Assembly: GCA_034521225.1 (NCBI GenBank)
Contig: JAXHMR010000027.1
Coordinates: 1-64,000, forward strand
Direction: 5' to 3'
Source: Woeseia sp034521225
GTDB taxonomy: Bacteria > Pseudomonadota > Gammaproteobacteria > Steroidobacterales > Woeseiaceae
Length of the DNA: 64,000 nucleotides
Part shown: positions 16,894 through 23,694 of the stretch, piece after piece
Position numbering within the stretch: the first letter of the stretch is position 1
Layout of the letters: every line of letters starts with the position of its first letter
Notes under the pieces: model-generated
Seen by the model: the letters and a program-made list of their open reading frames with translations, nothing else
Database searches by the model: none
What the model was told of the DNA's origin: nothing
Position numbers and translations under genes: made by a program

Positions 16894-17451
16894 TTAACGC
16901 CCCGACTCCAAGTATGGCCTCGGATCAAAGCCACATTTGTTGGCACTCAATTCCTCCTCCGACACATCCGGCCGCCATATAGGCTCGCCATTCTCGAATT
17001 TATACCCGAACCGGCTGGGATCTTCTCCGCAGGCTCTCAGGTAGTAATTGTAGGCCGCCGCCATAAAATTTCTTGCGGACTTGTGCCCTAGCTCATTTGC
17101 CCGGCGGAATAGATGGAAAGCCAGTAGTTTACTCTCCACTCCCAGACTTTGGGTTTGGCCGTCTTCATTCTTAATGGACCCGGTGTGGTGCAGTATCATA
17201 CCGGCTTGGAAATAATCATTCGCCGTTTGAAGTTTTCCATCCGATATGAGCCGAAATACCGTGAACCGCCTATCTCTTTCTTCTTGCAGAGTCGGGGCGA
17301 TACCACTCATACGATTCTCTTTGGACCGAGCTGCTTGATCAGCATCGTAGAGTTCCTTGAGAGTCCGAGAATCTGAAGGGTCTTCTGACGCAAGTGCCGG
17401 TTCAGCCAGCACTAAAAGCAATGGTATAGCATTCAAGCGGAAACGGCGCAC
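16894..17451 (-). CDS. Exported helical-repeat (Sel1/TPR-like) protein
   Basis: Intact. I choose the GTG at 17451, because ORF residues before it come from the neighbouring attC. It starts VRRFRLNAIPLLLVLAEPAL, an export signal cut after ALA. The mature part has paired helices: RTLKELYDADQAARSKENRM, ERDRRFTVFRLISDGKLQTA, DYFQAGMILHHTGS and LLAFHLFRRANELGHKSARN with FMAAAYNYYLRAC. The last two resemble Sel1-type repeats (A-LF-KA-ELGH-AR). A periplasmic binding or scaffold role is possible. Confidence 0.55.
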   Translation of the reverse strand: MRRFRLNAIPLLLVLAEPALASEDPSDSRTLKELYDADQAARSKENRMSGIAPTLQEERDRRFTVFRLISDGKLQTANDYFQAGMILHHTGSIKNEDGQTQSLGVESKLLAFHLFRRANELGHKSARNFMAAAYNYYLRACGEDPSRFGYKFENGEPIWRPDVSEEELSANKCGFDPRPYLESGR

Positions 17452-17483
17452 CAGACATTGTTGGCGTGACTCCTCTGAGCGCT

Positions 17484-17580
17484 GCCTAACGTCTAAGCTC
17501 ACCCGCCCTTGACGCAGGCCGCCTGGAGCGGCAGCGCAAGGTGGGCTGGGTCAAGTGTCGGGTGCAGCGCATGGTTAGAG
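17484..17580 (-). repeat. attC, main type
   Basis: Cores GCCTAAC and GTTAGAG; one change CCCGCCCTTGACG and CAAGGTGGGC. Confidence 0.92.
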
Positions 17581-17712
17581 CGCATTTGCTCCAATACTTT
17601 CGTTACCTGGGAGCGCAGAGGGATCTAGTTCGCAAAGAGGTGATACTCAATTCCCCCGATATGACGGTGTCAATTGATAGTACCTGTTTCCCTGCATCTC
17701 TGCATCTGCGCC

Positions 17713-18131
17713 TCAGCGTGTACCTCCGGCGTCGACCATAAATGTTGCGGTGAAGGATGGCTCATCCACTAGCTTCCCCACCCACCAAAATGCTCTCAGT
17801 CGAAAACCCTCACGGACGAACTCCGAACCGAAACCATCAAATGAACTACGACTGCCATCGAACAATATAAACGCTCAACAGTTGTTTCTCTCAACGTCAA
17901 TTTCCGAGGCCTCGACTCGCTTCATAAGAGTCAGGAACGGTTTAGCTGCGAATGTGACGAATTCACAACGTTTGTAGCCTTTGCGCTCGCGCAGCCTTTC
18001 AAGTTTTAGCGCATCTTGTGTCCTTTCAATTCTAGCCAGTGGAAACTCGATTTCCAGTCCGTCACGATCCGCCGCAGCCACCTTCAGCTGCGTGGAAACG
18101 AGAAGAGCGACAATGCACGGCCAACGCGCAT
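17713..18131 (-). CDS. Hypothetical exported protein with a frameshift and an in-frame TGA
   Basis: ATG at 18131 gives MRVGRALSLFSF, a possible signal. After one shift near 18085 it reads KVAAADRDGLEIEFPLARIE, RLRERKGYKRCEFVTFAAKP and FLTLMKRVEASEIDVERNN. A TGA at 17875-17877 interrupts, then the same frame continues FDGSRSSFDGFGSEFVREGF and VDEPSFTATFMVDAGGTR to a TGA at 17713. The continuation has the same composition, so a point change or two close shifts is likely. No family recognised. Confidence 0.4.
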
Positions 18132-18142
18132 CTGCAGGGAAT

Positions 18143-18239
18143 AGCTAACGCCTAAGCTCACCCGCACTTGACGCAGACCGCCTGGGAGCGGCAGCACGGC
18201 GGTCTGGCGTGGGCAAGTGCGTGCAGCGCATGGTTCAAT
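18143..18239 (-). repeat. attC, diverged main type
   Basis: Left core AGCTAAC; right core GTTCAAT is degenerate. The stem carries an insertion and a deletion (CCTGGGAGCGGCAGCACGG). It closes the TA cassette that the IS200 element interrupts; recombination may be weak here. Confidence 0.8.
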
Positions 18240-18531
18240 GCCTATGTGCGGTGCCGATAACCAGGGCGACGTCTTTGATGGGCTATAGCCAGTACAACGA
18301 TCTCTGAATCTTCAACTGCGTAAAGAATCGCATATGGGAATCGGCGTACAAGCGCCTTCGTCTCCTGACCAAACTTCAGTACCCAGATGCGGCGTATTCA
18401 ACTATGCGTCGGCAAAGACGACGAACTTCATATGCGAAATCCTTGCCGAGGCCAGAATATTTGCCGTTCGTAAAAGGATACTCCCGTTCGAAGTTCGTAC
18501 TGTGCCTCGGCAATGAGCCGATAGCCTGCCA
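18240..18531 (-). pseudogene. ParE-like toxin, disrupted copy
   Basis: A second copy of the toxin at 21434-21727 with several small indels. The IS200 element sits exactly before its GTG start, which cuts it off from the antitoxin and from its ribosome site. It is probably silent. Duplicate sequence elsewhere is nearly identical, so duplication was recent relative to the rest of the array. Confidence 0.75.
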
Positions 18532-18540
18532 GTGAATACT

Positions 18541-18560
18541 CCACCGGCTAAAGCCGGTGG
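18541..18560. repeat. IS200 element end hairpin, distal
   Basis: Perfect arms CCACCGGCT and AGCCGGTGG around AA, 9 bases inside the end downstream of tnpA. Confidence 0.75.
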
Positions 18561-18614
18561 CTTCGGGTTACGGCTGGAAGCCGGATCGATCGGCCATTCG
18601 GCCGATGGCTGTCG

Positions 18615-19043
18615 CTACACAACTTCAAAATCATCGTCCGGCTCCGGCGGCGTCTGGTTCTTGATGTATTCCTTCCATACCTCGTCCGTTACGTTGCCGC
18701 TCGTCGCCACCCAGTAGCCCCTGGCCCAGAGGTGCTGACCCCAATACCGCTTCCTCAACTGCTGGTACTCCGTCAGTAGCCGGTGCGAACTCTTGCCCTT
18801 CAGATACTGCACCGCCCGTGATACCGACAGATTCGGCGGAATCCCTATCAGCATGTGGACATGGTCACGATTGATCGACCCCGCATAGATCACCATCTCC
18901 TTGCTACGCGCAATCTCTCGTAACAATTCCCGACACCGCTGCCCTACGTCACCTCCCAGAATCTGGTAGCGGTACTTCGTCGTCCACACCAGATGATATT
19001 TACAGTCCCAGACGCTGTGGCTGCTTCGTTTATAATCCTGCAT
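18615..19043 (-). CDS. tnpA: IS200-type HUH/Y1 transposase TnpA
   Basis: Intact, 142 residues, full length for the family. Starts MQDYKRSSHSVWDCKYHLVW. The HUH motif is DHVHMLI near residue 60 (His-hydrophobic-His), and the nucleophile Tyr is in the helix VTDEVWKEYIKNQ near residue 127. The conserved WSRGYWV-type motif appears as LWARGYWVATSG. It nicks and joins single-stranded DNA at the end hairpins. Being intact, the element may still move. Confidence 0.95.
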   Translation of the reverse strand: MQDYKRSSHSVWDCKYHLVWTTKYRYQILGGDVGQRCRELLREIARSKEMVIYAGSINRDHVHMLIGIPPNLSVSRAVQYLKGKSSHRLLTEYQQLRKRYWGQHLWARGYWVATSGNVTDEVWKEYIKNQTPPEPDDDFEVV

Positions 19044-19062
19044 GCCCTATAGCGTATCGTAT

Positions 19063-19094
19063 CCCCTCGCTATCCGTCGCCTAAAGGCGAGGGG
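19063..19094. repeat. IS200 element end hairpin
   Basis: Eight-base arms CCCCTCGC and GCGAGGGG enclose a 16-base loop just upstream of tnpA. It is the subterminal structure recognised by TnpA, and such hairpins also shield tnpA from outside transcription. Confidence 0.7.
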
Positions 19095-19129
19095 TTTACG
19101 GATCCCCTATCGGGGACTCTAAAGTTCAC

Positions 19130-19345
19130 TCAGGATTTCGTCGAATGCGTTCCTCGCCGGGACGAGCCGTTGTTCGGGCCGCTGCGGTGCCCGGATAGGC
19201 GCTTTTCAGCCTCGTCGAGCCAAGCTTGCTCGATATCGCCTTCATCTTTTTGCTCAAGCGAGCAAATGAGGCGGCGGACCAATCTGGCGCGATCTCTCAT
19301 CGAGAGTCGTGCGGTTACCCGCTCTGGTGGTGATAGGTCTTCCAC
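19130..19345 (-). CDS. Antitoxin, second copy, frameshifted at both ends
   Basis: Shares RLSMRDRARLVRRLICSLEQ, KDEGDIEQAWLDEAEKRLSG and HRSG with the intact antitoxin at 21727-21954. The start is out of frame (an ATGAAGTGGAAG start) and one shift near 19170 changes the tail. Without its toxin it could act as a solo antitoxin that protects against the identical toxin of the other copy, if it is functional. Confidence 0.65.
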   Translation of the reverse strand: MEDLSPPERVTARLSMRDRARLVRRLICSLEQKDEGDIEQAWLDEAEKRLSGHRSGPNNGSSRRGTHSTKS

Positions 19346-19419
19346 TTCATTGCCCGATTTTCTACGTCAAGACGAAACAAGGCGGCAATGTCGAAAGTCC
19401 GTAACCAGGCCAGAAAGGC

Positions 19420-19516
19420 ATCTAACGCCTAAGCTCACCCGCACTTGACGCAGGCCGCCTGGAGCGGCAGCGCAAGGCGGGCTGGGTCAAGTGTCGGGTG
19501 CAGCGCATGGTTAGCC
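19420..19516 (-). repeat. attC, main type
   Basis: Cores ATCTAAC and GTTAGCC with consensus arms. Confidence 0.92.
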
Positions 19517-20180
19517 CTACTCACCGAAGTGCTTTCCGATAAAGGACTCAGTAAACTCAATTGTTGTCCTAAGATCATCATCGTCGAACTCATCCCATTG
19601 TGCATGTGTCGCTTTAGTGCGTAAGTCGGCTGCGACACGTGCTCGTTTCGCTTTTGTATCAGAAATTGTTCCGGATTTGTTCAACGCAGTTATTAAGCTA
19701 TCGAGCTTCACTCCGCGTTCTTCAATTTCGTATTTGCGGCAACATCGTCGGATCGAGTCTTCGAACACGACACCGGCAATCACCGCGCCCTCGTTCTTCC
19801 GTTTCGCTCTTCGATATGACTTGGCGTGGTCGAGAAAATCATCGAAGACCTCCGCACGAGCATGATCGGCTACAGATGAAACTGGACCAGACTGGGCATC
19901 GCGAAGGATATTATCTAACACCGCCGCCATATCTCCGACCTCACCGGCAATACCGTAGCCGTGATCACCAAGGGCAAGCTTCTCCGTAGTCTTTCGGTAC
20001 GCCGAATTGGGATCTGGCACGACAATTTCGACGATATTTGCTACAGCTGCCAAACCAGCCGAGACACTCCTCCGCATGTTGGGCATTTCTAGCTCTCCCA
20101 TACTCGTTGCTCTGACGCAGTTGGGCTGCCTGCGTGAGAAGATCGGCAATTCGAGCAACCACGGAATCCTCAATCGTCAC
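19517..20180 (-). CDS. DUF4145-like hypothetical protein, frameshifted near the N-terminus
   Basis: The GTG at 20180 is inside the cassette: VTIEDSVVARIADLLTQAAQ, then helical segments through YRKTTEKLALGDHGYGI, DMAAVLDNILRDAQSG, FDDFLDHAKSYRRAKRKNEG, a typical DUF4145/HEPN-like core AVIAGVVFEDSIRRCCRKYE, KLDSLITALNKSGTISDTKA and a last helix RTTIEFTESFIGKHFGE. Two shifts lie near 20065-20095. HEPN-like domains can be RNases or protein scaffolds, but no R-X4-6-H motif is visible here. Confidence 0.55.
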
Positions 20181-20195
20181 AAATCTGTCCAGTCG

Positions 20196-20292
20196 GGCTA
20201 ACGCCAAGCCTCACCCGCACTTGACGCAGACCGCCTGGAGCGACAGCGCAAGGCGGGCTGGGTCAAGTGTCGGGTGCAGCGCATGGTTAGGC
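20196..20292 (-). repeat. attC, main type
   Basis: Cores GGCTAAC and GTTAGGC; CGCCAAGCCTCACC and GGAGCGACAG variants. It closes membrane-protein cassette copy 2. Confidence 0.92.
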
Positions 20293-20307
20293 AGCATTGC
20301 GACATAT

Positions 20308-20640
20308 TCAGGCCAAAAGCCGACCGGCGGCAGCGGCAAAGTAAATCATCGCAATAGTTGAAATCGCATGTAGCCAGATACCAACGTGTGGCCATCGGCC
20401 TCTATGCAATGATATCCAAACAGCCTTACCTATTCCATAATTCCGACCCCGATAAAAAAGTCTTGGATGGCGAATTCTCTGCCGTAGCCGAGTCTGACCA
20501 AGTAGGGCGCTGTAGAAGATCGCCAACAACAGTACGCTGTAGATAGCGCGATAAGGCTCAGCACTGCGCAGGATGTTGCGGACATTAATCTGGCGAGGAG
20601 CGCACTGGCGCTCCGCTAAGAAGAATGATGGCCAAAAAGT
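20308..20640 (-). CDS. Small membrane protein, copy 2 of a duplicated cassette, frameshifted
   Basis: Nearly identical to 9523-9852. The C-terminal 40 residues (GKAVWISLHRGRWPHVGIWL ... AAAAGRLLA) are the same. A one-base loss near 20432 and another near 20600 break the frame relative to the intact copy. The two copies differ by only a few bases, which allows the intact copy to be used to correct this one. Confidence 0.6.
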   Translation of the reverse strand, partial: TFWPSFFLAERQCAPRQINVRNILRSAEPYRAIYSVLLLAIFYSALLGQTRLRQRIRHPRLFYRGRNYGIGKAVWISLHRGRWPHVGIWLHAISTIAMIYFAAAAGRLLA

Positions 20641-20660
20641 CACTTGCGTACTCGACCGCT

Positions 20661-20754
20661 GCCTAACGCCTAAGCTCACCCGCACTTGACGCAGGTCGCC
20701 TGGAGCGACAGCGCAAGGCGGGCTGGTCAAGTCGGGTGCAGCGCATGGTTAGGC
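20661..20754 (-). repeat. attC, main type
   Basis: Cores GCCTAAC and GTTAGGC; the right arm is three bases short (GGCTGGTCAAGTCGGG). Confidence 0.9.
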
Positions 20755-20841
20755 GGCATGTGCCACAGTCCGAATGGCGCACTCTATCCATTTACATTAT
20801 GTTCCAAGGAATTCCTGCTTTAGCCCCGTCCACACACTGAA

Positions 20842-21210
20842 TTAATTAAAGAAAACGTCAGCGATTCGGAATCTAAGATTGTTTCGAGCGGGCCCCTCAT
20901 CGAAAACCGTTCTATCCGACTGCACGAAAGTCTGCCCTAGTTCATCTAGCTCACAGGAGAGCGATGTGCCGGTACTGGCATTGAACCACTGCAGCGTACA
21001 CGTCCGACCTTGCCCAGGTAGTGGAAAATGCTTCCTTTGAACGATGTCGGTCGCTAAATGCTCGAACTTGTGTTCGATCTCAAAGATTGTTGATGACTTC
21101 AAATCTTCGATCGCAATGTGACAGATGGTGCTGGCGCCAAATGCAGCGCCCGAAGCGAAGAGATGGCCTATCATTAGCACTACGCAGGTCTGAAATTGAC
21201 TAGATTTCAT
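20842..21210 (-). CDS. Exported hypothetical protein, 122 aa
   Basis: Intact. Export signal MKSSQFQTCVVLMIGHLFAS, cut near residue 26 (FGAS). The mature part has three Cys (STICHIAIED, GRTCTLQWFN, LSCELDELG) and alternating strands, so it probably is a small periplasmic or outer-face beta protein with a disulfide. No family recognised. Confidence 0.55.
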   Translation of the reverse strand: MKSSQFQTCVVLMIGHLFASGAAFGASTICHIAIEDLKSSTIFEIEHKFEHLATDIVQRKHFPLPGQGRTCTLQWFNASTGTSLSCELDELGQTFVQSDRTVFDEGPARNNLRFRIADVFFN

Positions 21211-21335
21211 CAGCTCTTGCTCCTAGCGTTCGGATCGCGAAAATCACTCGTCGGAATAAATCGACAGCTCACAATTGTTCGACTTGCGATGGGAACATTG
21301 CGCTGTTGTCTCTGACATCTCGGATTCAAGATGCC

Positions 21336-21431
21336 GCCTAACGCCTAAGCTCATCCGCACTTGATGCAGCCCGCCTGGAGCGGCAGCGCAAGGCGGGCTG
21401 AGTAACTGTCAGGTGCAGCGCATGGTTAGAT
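21336..21431 (-). repeat. attC, main type, of the attI-proximal cassette
   Basis: Cores GCCTAAC and GTTAGAT. The arms have several changes (CATCCGCACTTGATGCAGC, TGAGTAACTGTCAGG). Confidence 0.9.
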
Positions 21432-21433
21432 GC

Positions 21434-21727
21434 CTATGTGCGGACTGCCCAGTAACCAGGGCGACGTCTTTGATGGGCTATAGCCAGTACAACGATCTCT
21501 GAATCTTCAACTGCGTAAAGAATCGCATATGGGAATCGGCGTACCAAGCGCCTTCGTACTCCTAACCGAACTTCAGTACCCAGATGCGGCGTCTCAACTA
21601 TGCGTCGGCAAAGACGACGAACTTCATATGCGAAATCCTTGCCGAGGCCAGAATATTGCCGTTCGTAAAAGGATACTTCCGTTCGAAGTTCGTACTGTGC
21701 CTCGGCAATGAGCCGATAGCCTGCCAC
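21434..21727 (-). CDS. ParE-family toxin
   Basis: Intact, 97 residues, GTG start at 21727 that shares one base with the antitoxin TAG. Helix pair YRLIAEAQYELRTEVSFYER and GLGKDFAYEVRRLCRRIVET, then LGVRRRLVRRFPYAILYAVE and EIVVLAIAHQRRRPGYW. This is the full ParE signature (RR-LV-RFPYAI-Y ... I-VLA-AH-RR-PGYW). ParE toxins stop DNA replication through gyrase. It lies in the first cassette, nearest attI and the cassette promoter, where expression is expected to be strongest. Confidence 0.88.
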   Translation of the reverse strand: MAGYRLIAEAQYELRTEVSFYERQYSGLGKDFAYEVRRLCRRIVETPHLGTEVRLGVRRRLVRRFPYAILYAVEDSEIVVLAIAHQRRRPGYWAVRT

Positions 21728-21954
21728 TAAAGTTCACTCAGGATTTCGTCAAATACGTCCTCGCCGGGACGAGCCGTTGTCCGGCCGCTGCGGTGCCCGG
21801 ATAGGCGCTTTTCAGCCTCGTCGAGCCAAGCTTGCTCGATATCGCCTTCATCTTTTTGCTCAAGCGAGCAAATGAGGCGGCGGACCAATCTGGCGCGATC
21901 TCTCATCGAGAGTCGTTCGGCTTCCCGCTCTAATCGTGCTAGGTCTTCACTCAT
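21727..21954 (-). CDS. Antitoxin of the ParE pair (CHP02574/RelB-like)
   Basis: Intact, 75 residues: MSEDLARLEREAERLSMRDR, ARLVRRLICSLEQKDEGDIE, QAWLDEAEKRLSGHRSG and the end DVFDEILSEL. The L-ERA-LV--L--SL and AWL-EAE-R pattern is the standard addiction-module antitoxin. Direct one-base overlap with the toxin start suggests translational coupling. A second copy lies at 19130. Confidence 0.85.
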   Translation of the reverse strand: MSEDLARLEREAERLSMRDRARLVRRLICSLEQKDEGDIEQAWLDEAEKRLSGHRSGRTTARPGEDVFDEILSEL

Positions 21955-22021
21955 TGCCCGATTTTACGTCAAGACGAAACAAGGCGGCAATGTCGAAAGT
22001 CCGTAACCAGGCCAGAAAGGC

Positions 22022-22100
22022 ATCTAACAGTAATTAGCTGGAGGGCGCTGATATTGAATCGTCGGGCGCGTTGGTGTATTGGCTGTCGGTGACATCGACT
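22022..22100 (-). other. attI recombination site
   Basis: The last cassette boundary ATCTAAC (GTTAGAT on the cassette strand) is followed, toward intI, by DNA with no second attC arm. This is the expected attI, lying between the first cassette and the integrase gene. The exact integrase-binding sites cannot be fixed by eye. Confidence 0.7.
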
Positions 22101-22128
22101 GGCCACCTTTAACTGTTATGATTTCAAC

Positions 22129-22158
22129 ACTTTACTCTATTTCTGAATAGTGCGCCAA
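22129..22158 (-). promoter_or_regulatory. Candidate cassette promoter Pc
   Basis: On the minus strand TTGGCG (22158-22153) and TAAAGT (22134-22129) are separated by 18 bases and point into the array. It lies upstream of attI, where sedentary integrons usually hold Pc. No good LexA box (CTGT-N8-ACAG) was seen upstream of intI. Confidence 0.35.
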
Positions 22159-22228
22159 GTAATATCGTTTCTTCCTGTTTTGCCGCATTCAATATACTGG
22201 TTCCGGCCCATCAGCACCGGGAGTCGGC

Positions 22229-23200
22229 ATGAATTCCGCTGTTCCTCCGACCCGATTGCGGGACCAGCTTCGGCATGTCATCCGTACGCGGCGTTACAGT
22301 CGACGCACGGAGAAATCGTATTGGCAGTGGATTCGGCAGTTCATCCTCTTCCACGGTAAACGGCATCCTGCAACGATGGGTACCAAAGAGGTGCGGGAGT
22401 TCCTGACGTGGCTGGCCGTGCACCGAAACGTTGCGGCATCAACACAGAACCAGGCCCTCAATGCACTCGTTTTCCTTTACGACCGTGTACTGGAACAGCC
22501 AATCGGGAATATAGGCGAAGCTGTTCGTGCCAAGCGACCCCCTCGCCTGCCGGTGGTGCTGCAGCACGACGAGGCAATGGCAATAATTCGCGAACTGGCG
22601 ATGCCGTACCGGATGATGGTGTCGTTGATGTACGGCGCCGGACTTCGAGTTGTTGAATCAACGCGGCTTAGGATCAAGGACGTAGATTTTTCGCAGCGGG
22701 TAATCACCGTACGTAACGGCAAGGGAGGTAAGGACCGTACAACTGTCTTACCGGATGCCCTTATCGAACCGTTGCACGACCGCATCGCGACAATCCGGCA
22801 GCGATTGCAGGGCGAACCCGCAACCCGCCGCATTCCCGTTACGTTACCTTATGCCCTCGATCGCAAATACCCCGAAGCGGCAACATCACTGGCATGGCAA
22901 TGGCTCTTTGCATCATCCGGCGTCTGCCGGAACGACAACGGCCTCGTTGTTCGGCATCACATACATACAAGTAGTGTGCAGAAGGCTGTCAAGGCCGCCG
23001 TCAGGAAACTGTCGATCGAGAAGCCGGTCGGTTGTCACACCTTCCGGCATACCTTTGCAACAGAACTCCTGCGCGGCGGCAGCGACATACGCACCGTGCA
23101 GGAACTGCTCGGTCACAGGGATCTGCGCACGACGCAGATTTACACGCACGTACTCGGGCAGGGTTACGCCGGCGTAAGGAGTCCGCTCGGTCGGACCTGA
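22229..23200 (+). CDS. intI: Integron integrase (tyrosine recombinase)
   Basis: Intact, 323 residues. N-terminal SAM-like domain (LRHVIRTRRYSRRTEKSYWQ, FLTWLAVHRNVAASTQNQAL). The catalytic residues are Arg in GAGLRVVESTRL, Lys in GKGGKDR, HTFRHTFAT, LLGHRD and Tyr in TTQIYTHV. Between the Lys and the HxxR box it has the extra segment found only in IntI (ALDRKYPEAATSLAWQWLFA), which binds folded attC bottom strands. It inserts and excises cassettes at attI and attC. The gene reads away from the array and is complete, so the integron could be active. Confidence 0.97.
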   Translation: MNSAVPPTRLRDQLRHVIRTRRYSRRTEKSYWQWIRQFILFHGKRHPATMGTKEVREFLTWLAVHRNVAASTQNQALNALVFLYDRVLEQPIGNIGEAVRAKRPPRLPVVLQHDEAMAIIRELAMPYRMMVSLMYGAGLRVVESTRLRIKDVDFSQRVITVRNGKGGKDRTTVLPDALIEPLHDRIATIRQRLQGEPATRRIPVTLPYALDRKYPEAATSLAWQWLFASSGVCRNDNGLVVRHHIHTSSVQKAVKAAVRKLSIEKPVGCHTFRHTFATELLRGGSDIRTVQELLGHRDLRTTQIYTHVLGQGYAGVRSPLGRT

Positions 23201-23236
23201 GTATCGCCGAGTGGGAATTTCCCCAGCGGCAGCGCG

Positions 23237-23273
23237 AATTAAAAAAGGGCCCATCGGGCCTTTTTTTTAATTC
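23237..23273. terminator. Bidirectional rho-independent terminator
   Basis: Arms AATTAAAAAAGGGCCC and GGGCCTTTTTTTTAATT around ATC. It serves the end of intI and, on the other strand, a former tRNA copy. Confidence 0.85.
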
Positions 23274-23274
23274 G

Positions 23275-23299
23275 TGGTGGTGATGGGTGGAATTGAACC
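23275..23299 (-). pseudogene. tRNA-Met 3-prime fragment (25 nt)
   Basis: TGGTGGTGATGGGTGGAATT plus GAACC match the CCA end, acceptor strand and T-arm of the complete tRNA-Met at 23451-23527; the rest of the tRNA is missing. This pattern is typical of DNA inserted at, or recombined between, tRNA 3-prime ends. Confidence 0.85.
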
Positions 23300-23385
23300 C
23301 AATCCGCCCGCGGTATCGAACCGAAAGCATAAGGTCAACGCGGATTGATCTTTAGTGCTTCAACGACAAAACAGCAGAACCCTCG

Positions 23386-23475
23386 GTGGGAATTTCCCCA
23401 GCGGCAGCTCGATAAACAAAAGGGGCCCGCTGGGCCCCTTTTGTTTATCGTGGTGGTGATGGGTGGAATTGAACC
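23386..23475. repeat. Direct repeat 2
   Basis: Partner of 23211-23299; the hairpin sequence differs in detail but keeps its position between the GTGGGAATTTCCCCAGCGGC motif and the tRNA 3-prime end. Confidence 0.8.
23411..23449. terminator. Bidirectional terminator of tRNA-Met
   Basis: Perfect 18-base arms GATAAACAAAAGGGGCCC and GGGCCCCTTTTGTTTATC around GCT, 2 bases past the tRNA CCA. Confidence 0.9.
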
Positions 23476-23527
23476 ACCGACCTGCGGGTTATGAGTCCGC
23501 CGCTCTGACCATCTGAGCTACATCACC
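23451..23527 (-). tRNA. tRNA-Met (CAT), CCA encoded
   Basis: 77 nt. Acceptor GGTGATG pairs with CATCACC, the D-arm reads AGCTCAGATGGTCAGAGC, the anticodon loop CTCATAA gives CAT, and the T-arm GGTGGTTCAATTCCACC is complete, with ACCA at the end. It lacks the three G-C pairs of an initiator anticodon stem, so it is an elongator; a lysidine-modified Ile2 cannot be fully excluded. Confidence 0.93.
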
Positions 23528-23694
23528 AAATTCGGGAAGCGGGCGGCCACCGGGCCGCGAGGGGCGCAAATTGTCCGACGGGCACCCTGTCCTGTCAAGG
23601 CAATGCGGCGGCCGGTACCACGCCTTGCGTATAATGCGGCCAGCCGGGCCCTGGCCGGCGGCCGGTCGCTGTTGCGGCCGTTATCGGAATCAGC

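Larger units (their letters stand above)
18532..19118 (-). mobile_element. IS200/IS605-family element, single-gene
   Basis: Limits are read by comparison with the uninterrupted duplicate at 21723-21735: GCCA | element | CTAAAGTTCAC (one base may be shared). Length 587 bp, no target duplication, as expected for single-strand transposition. Each end has an imperfect hairpin: CCACCGGCTAAAGCCGGTGG at 18541-18560 and CCCCTCGC ... GCGAGGGG at 19063-19094. It carries only the Y1 transposase and no TnpB. Confidence 0.9.
23211..23299. repeat. Direct repeat 1 with terminator and tRNA 3-prime fragment
   Basis: Shares GTGGGAATTTCCCCAGCGGC, a hairpin terminator of the same plan, and the tRNA 3-prime end with 23386-23475. 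It lies just after intI. Confidence 0.85.

Noticed and set aside
13899..17877. Selenocysteine or other TGA recoding in cassette genes
   Set aside because: No SECIS-like structure was seen, TGA ends core genes in the window, and point errors are frequent here.
2546..21431. Regularly spaced near-identical repeats resembling a CRISPR array
   Set aside because: The units are ~95 bp, palindromic, have GTTRRRY cores and are separated by gene-sized segments; they are attC sites.
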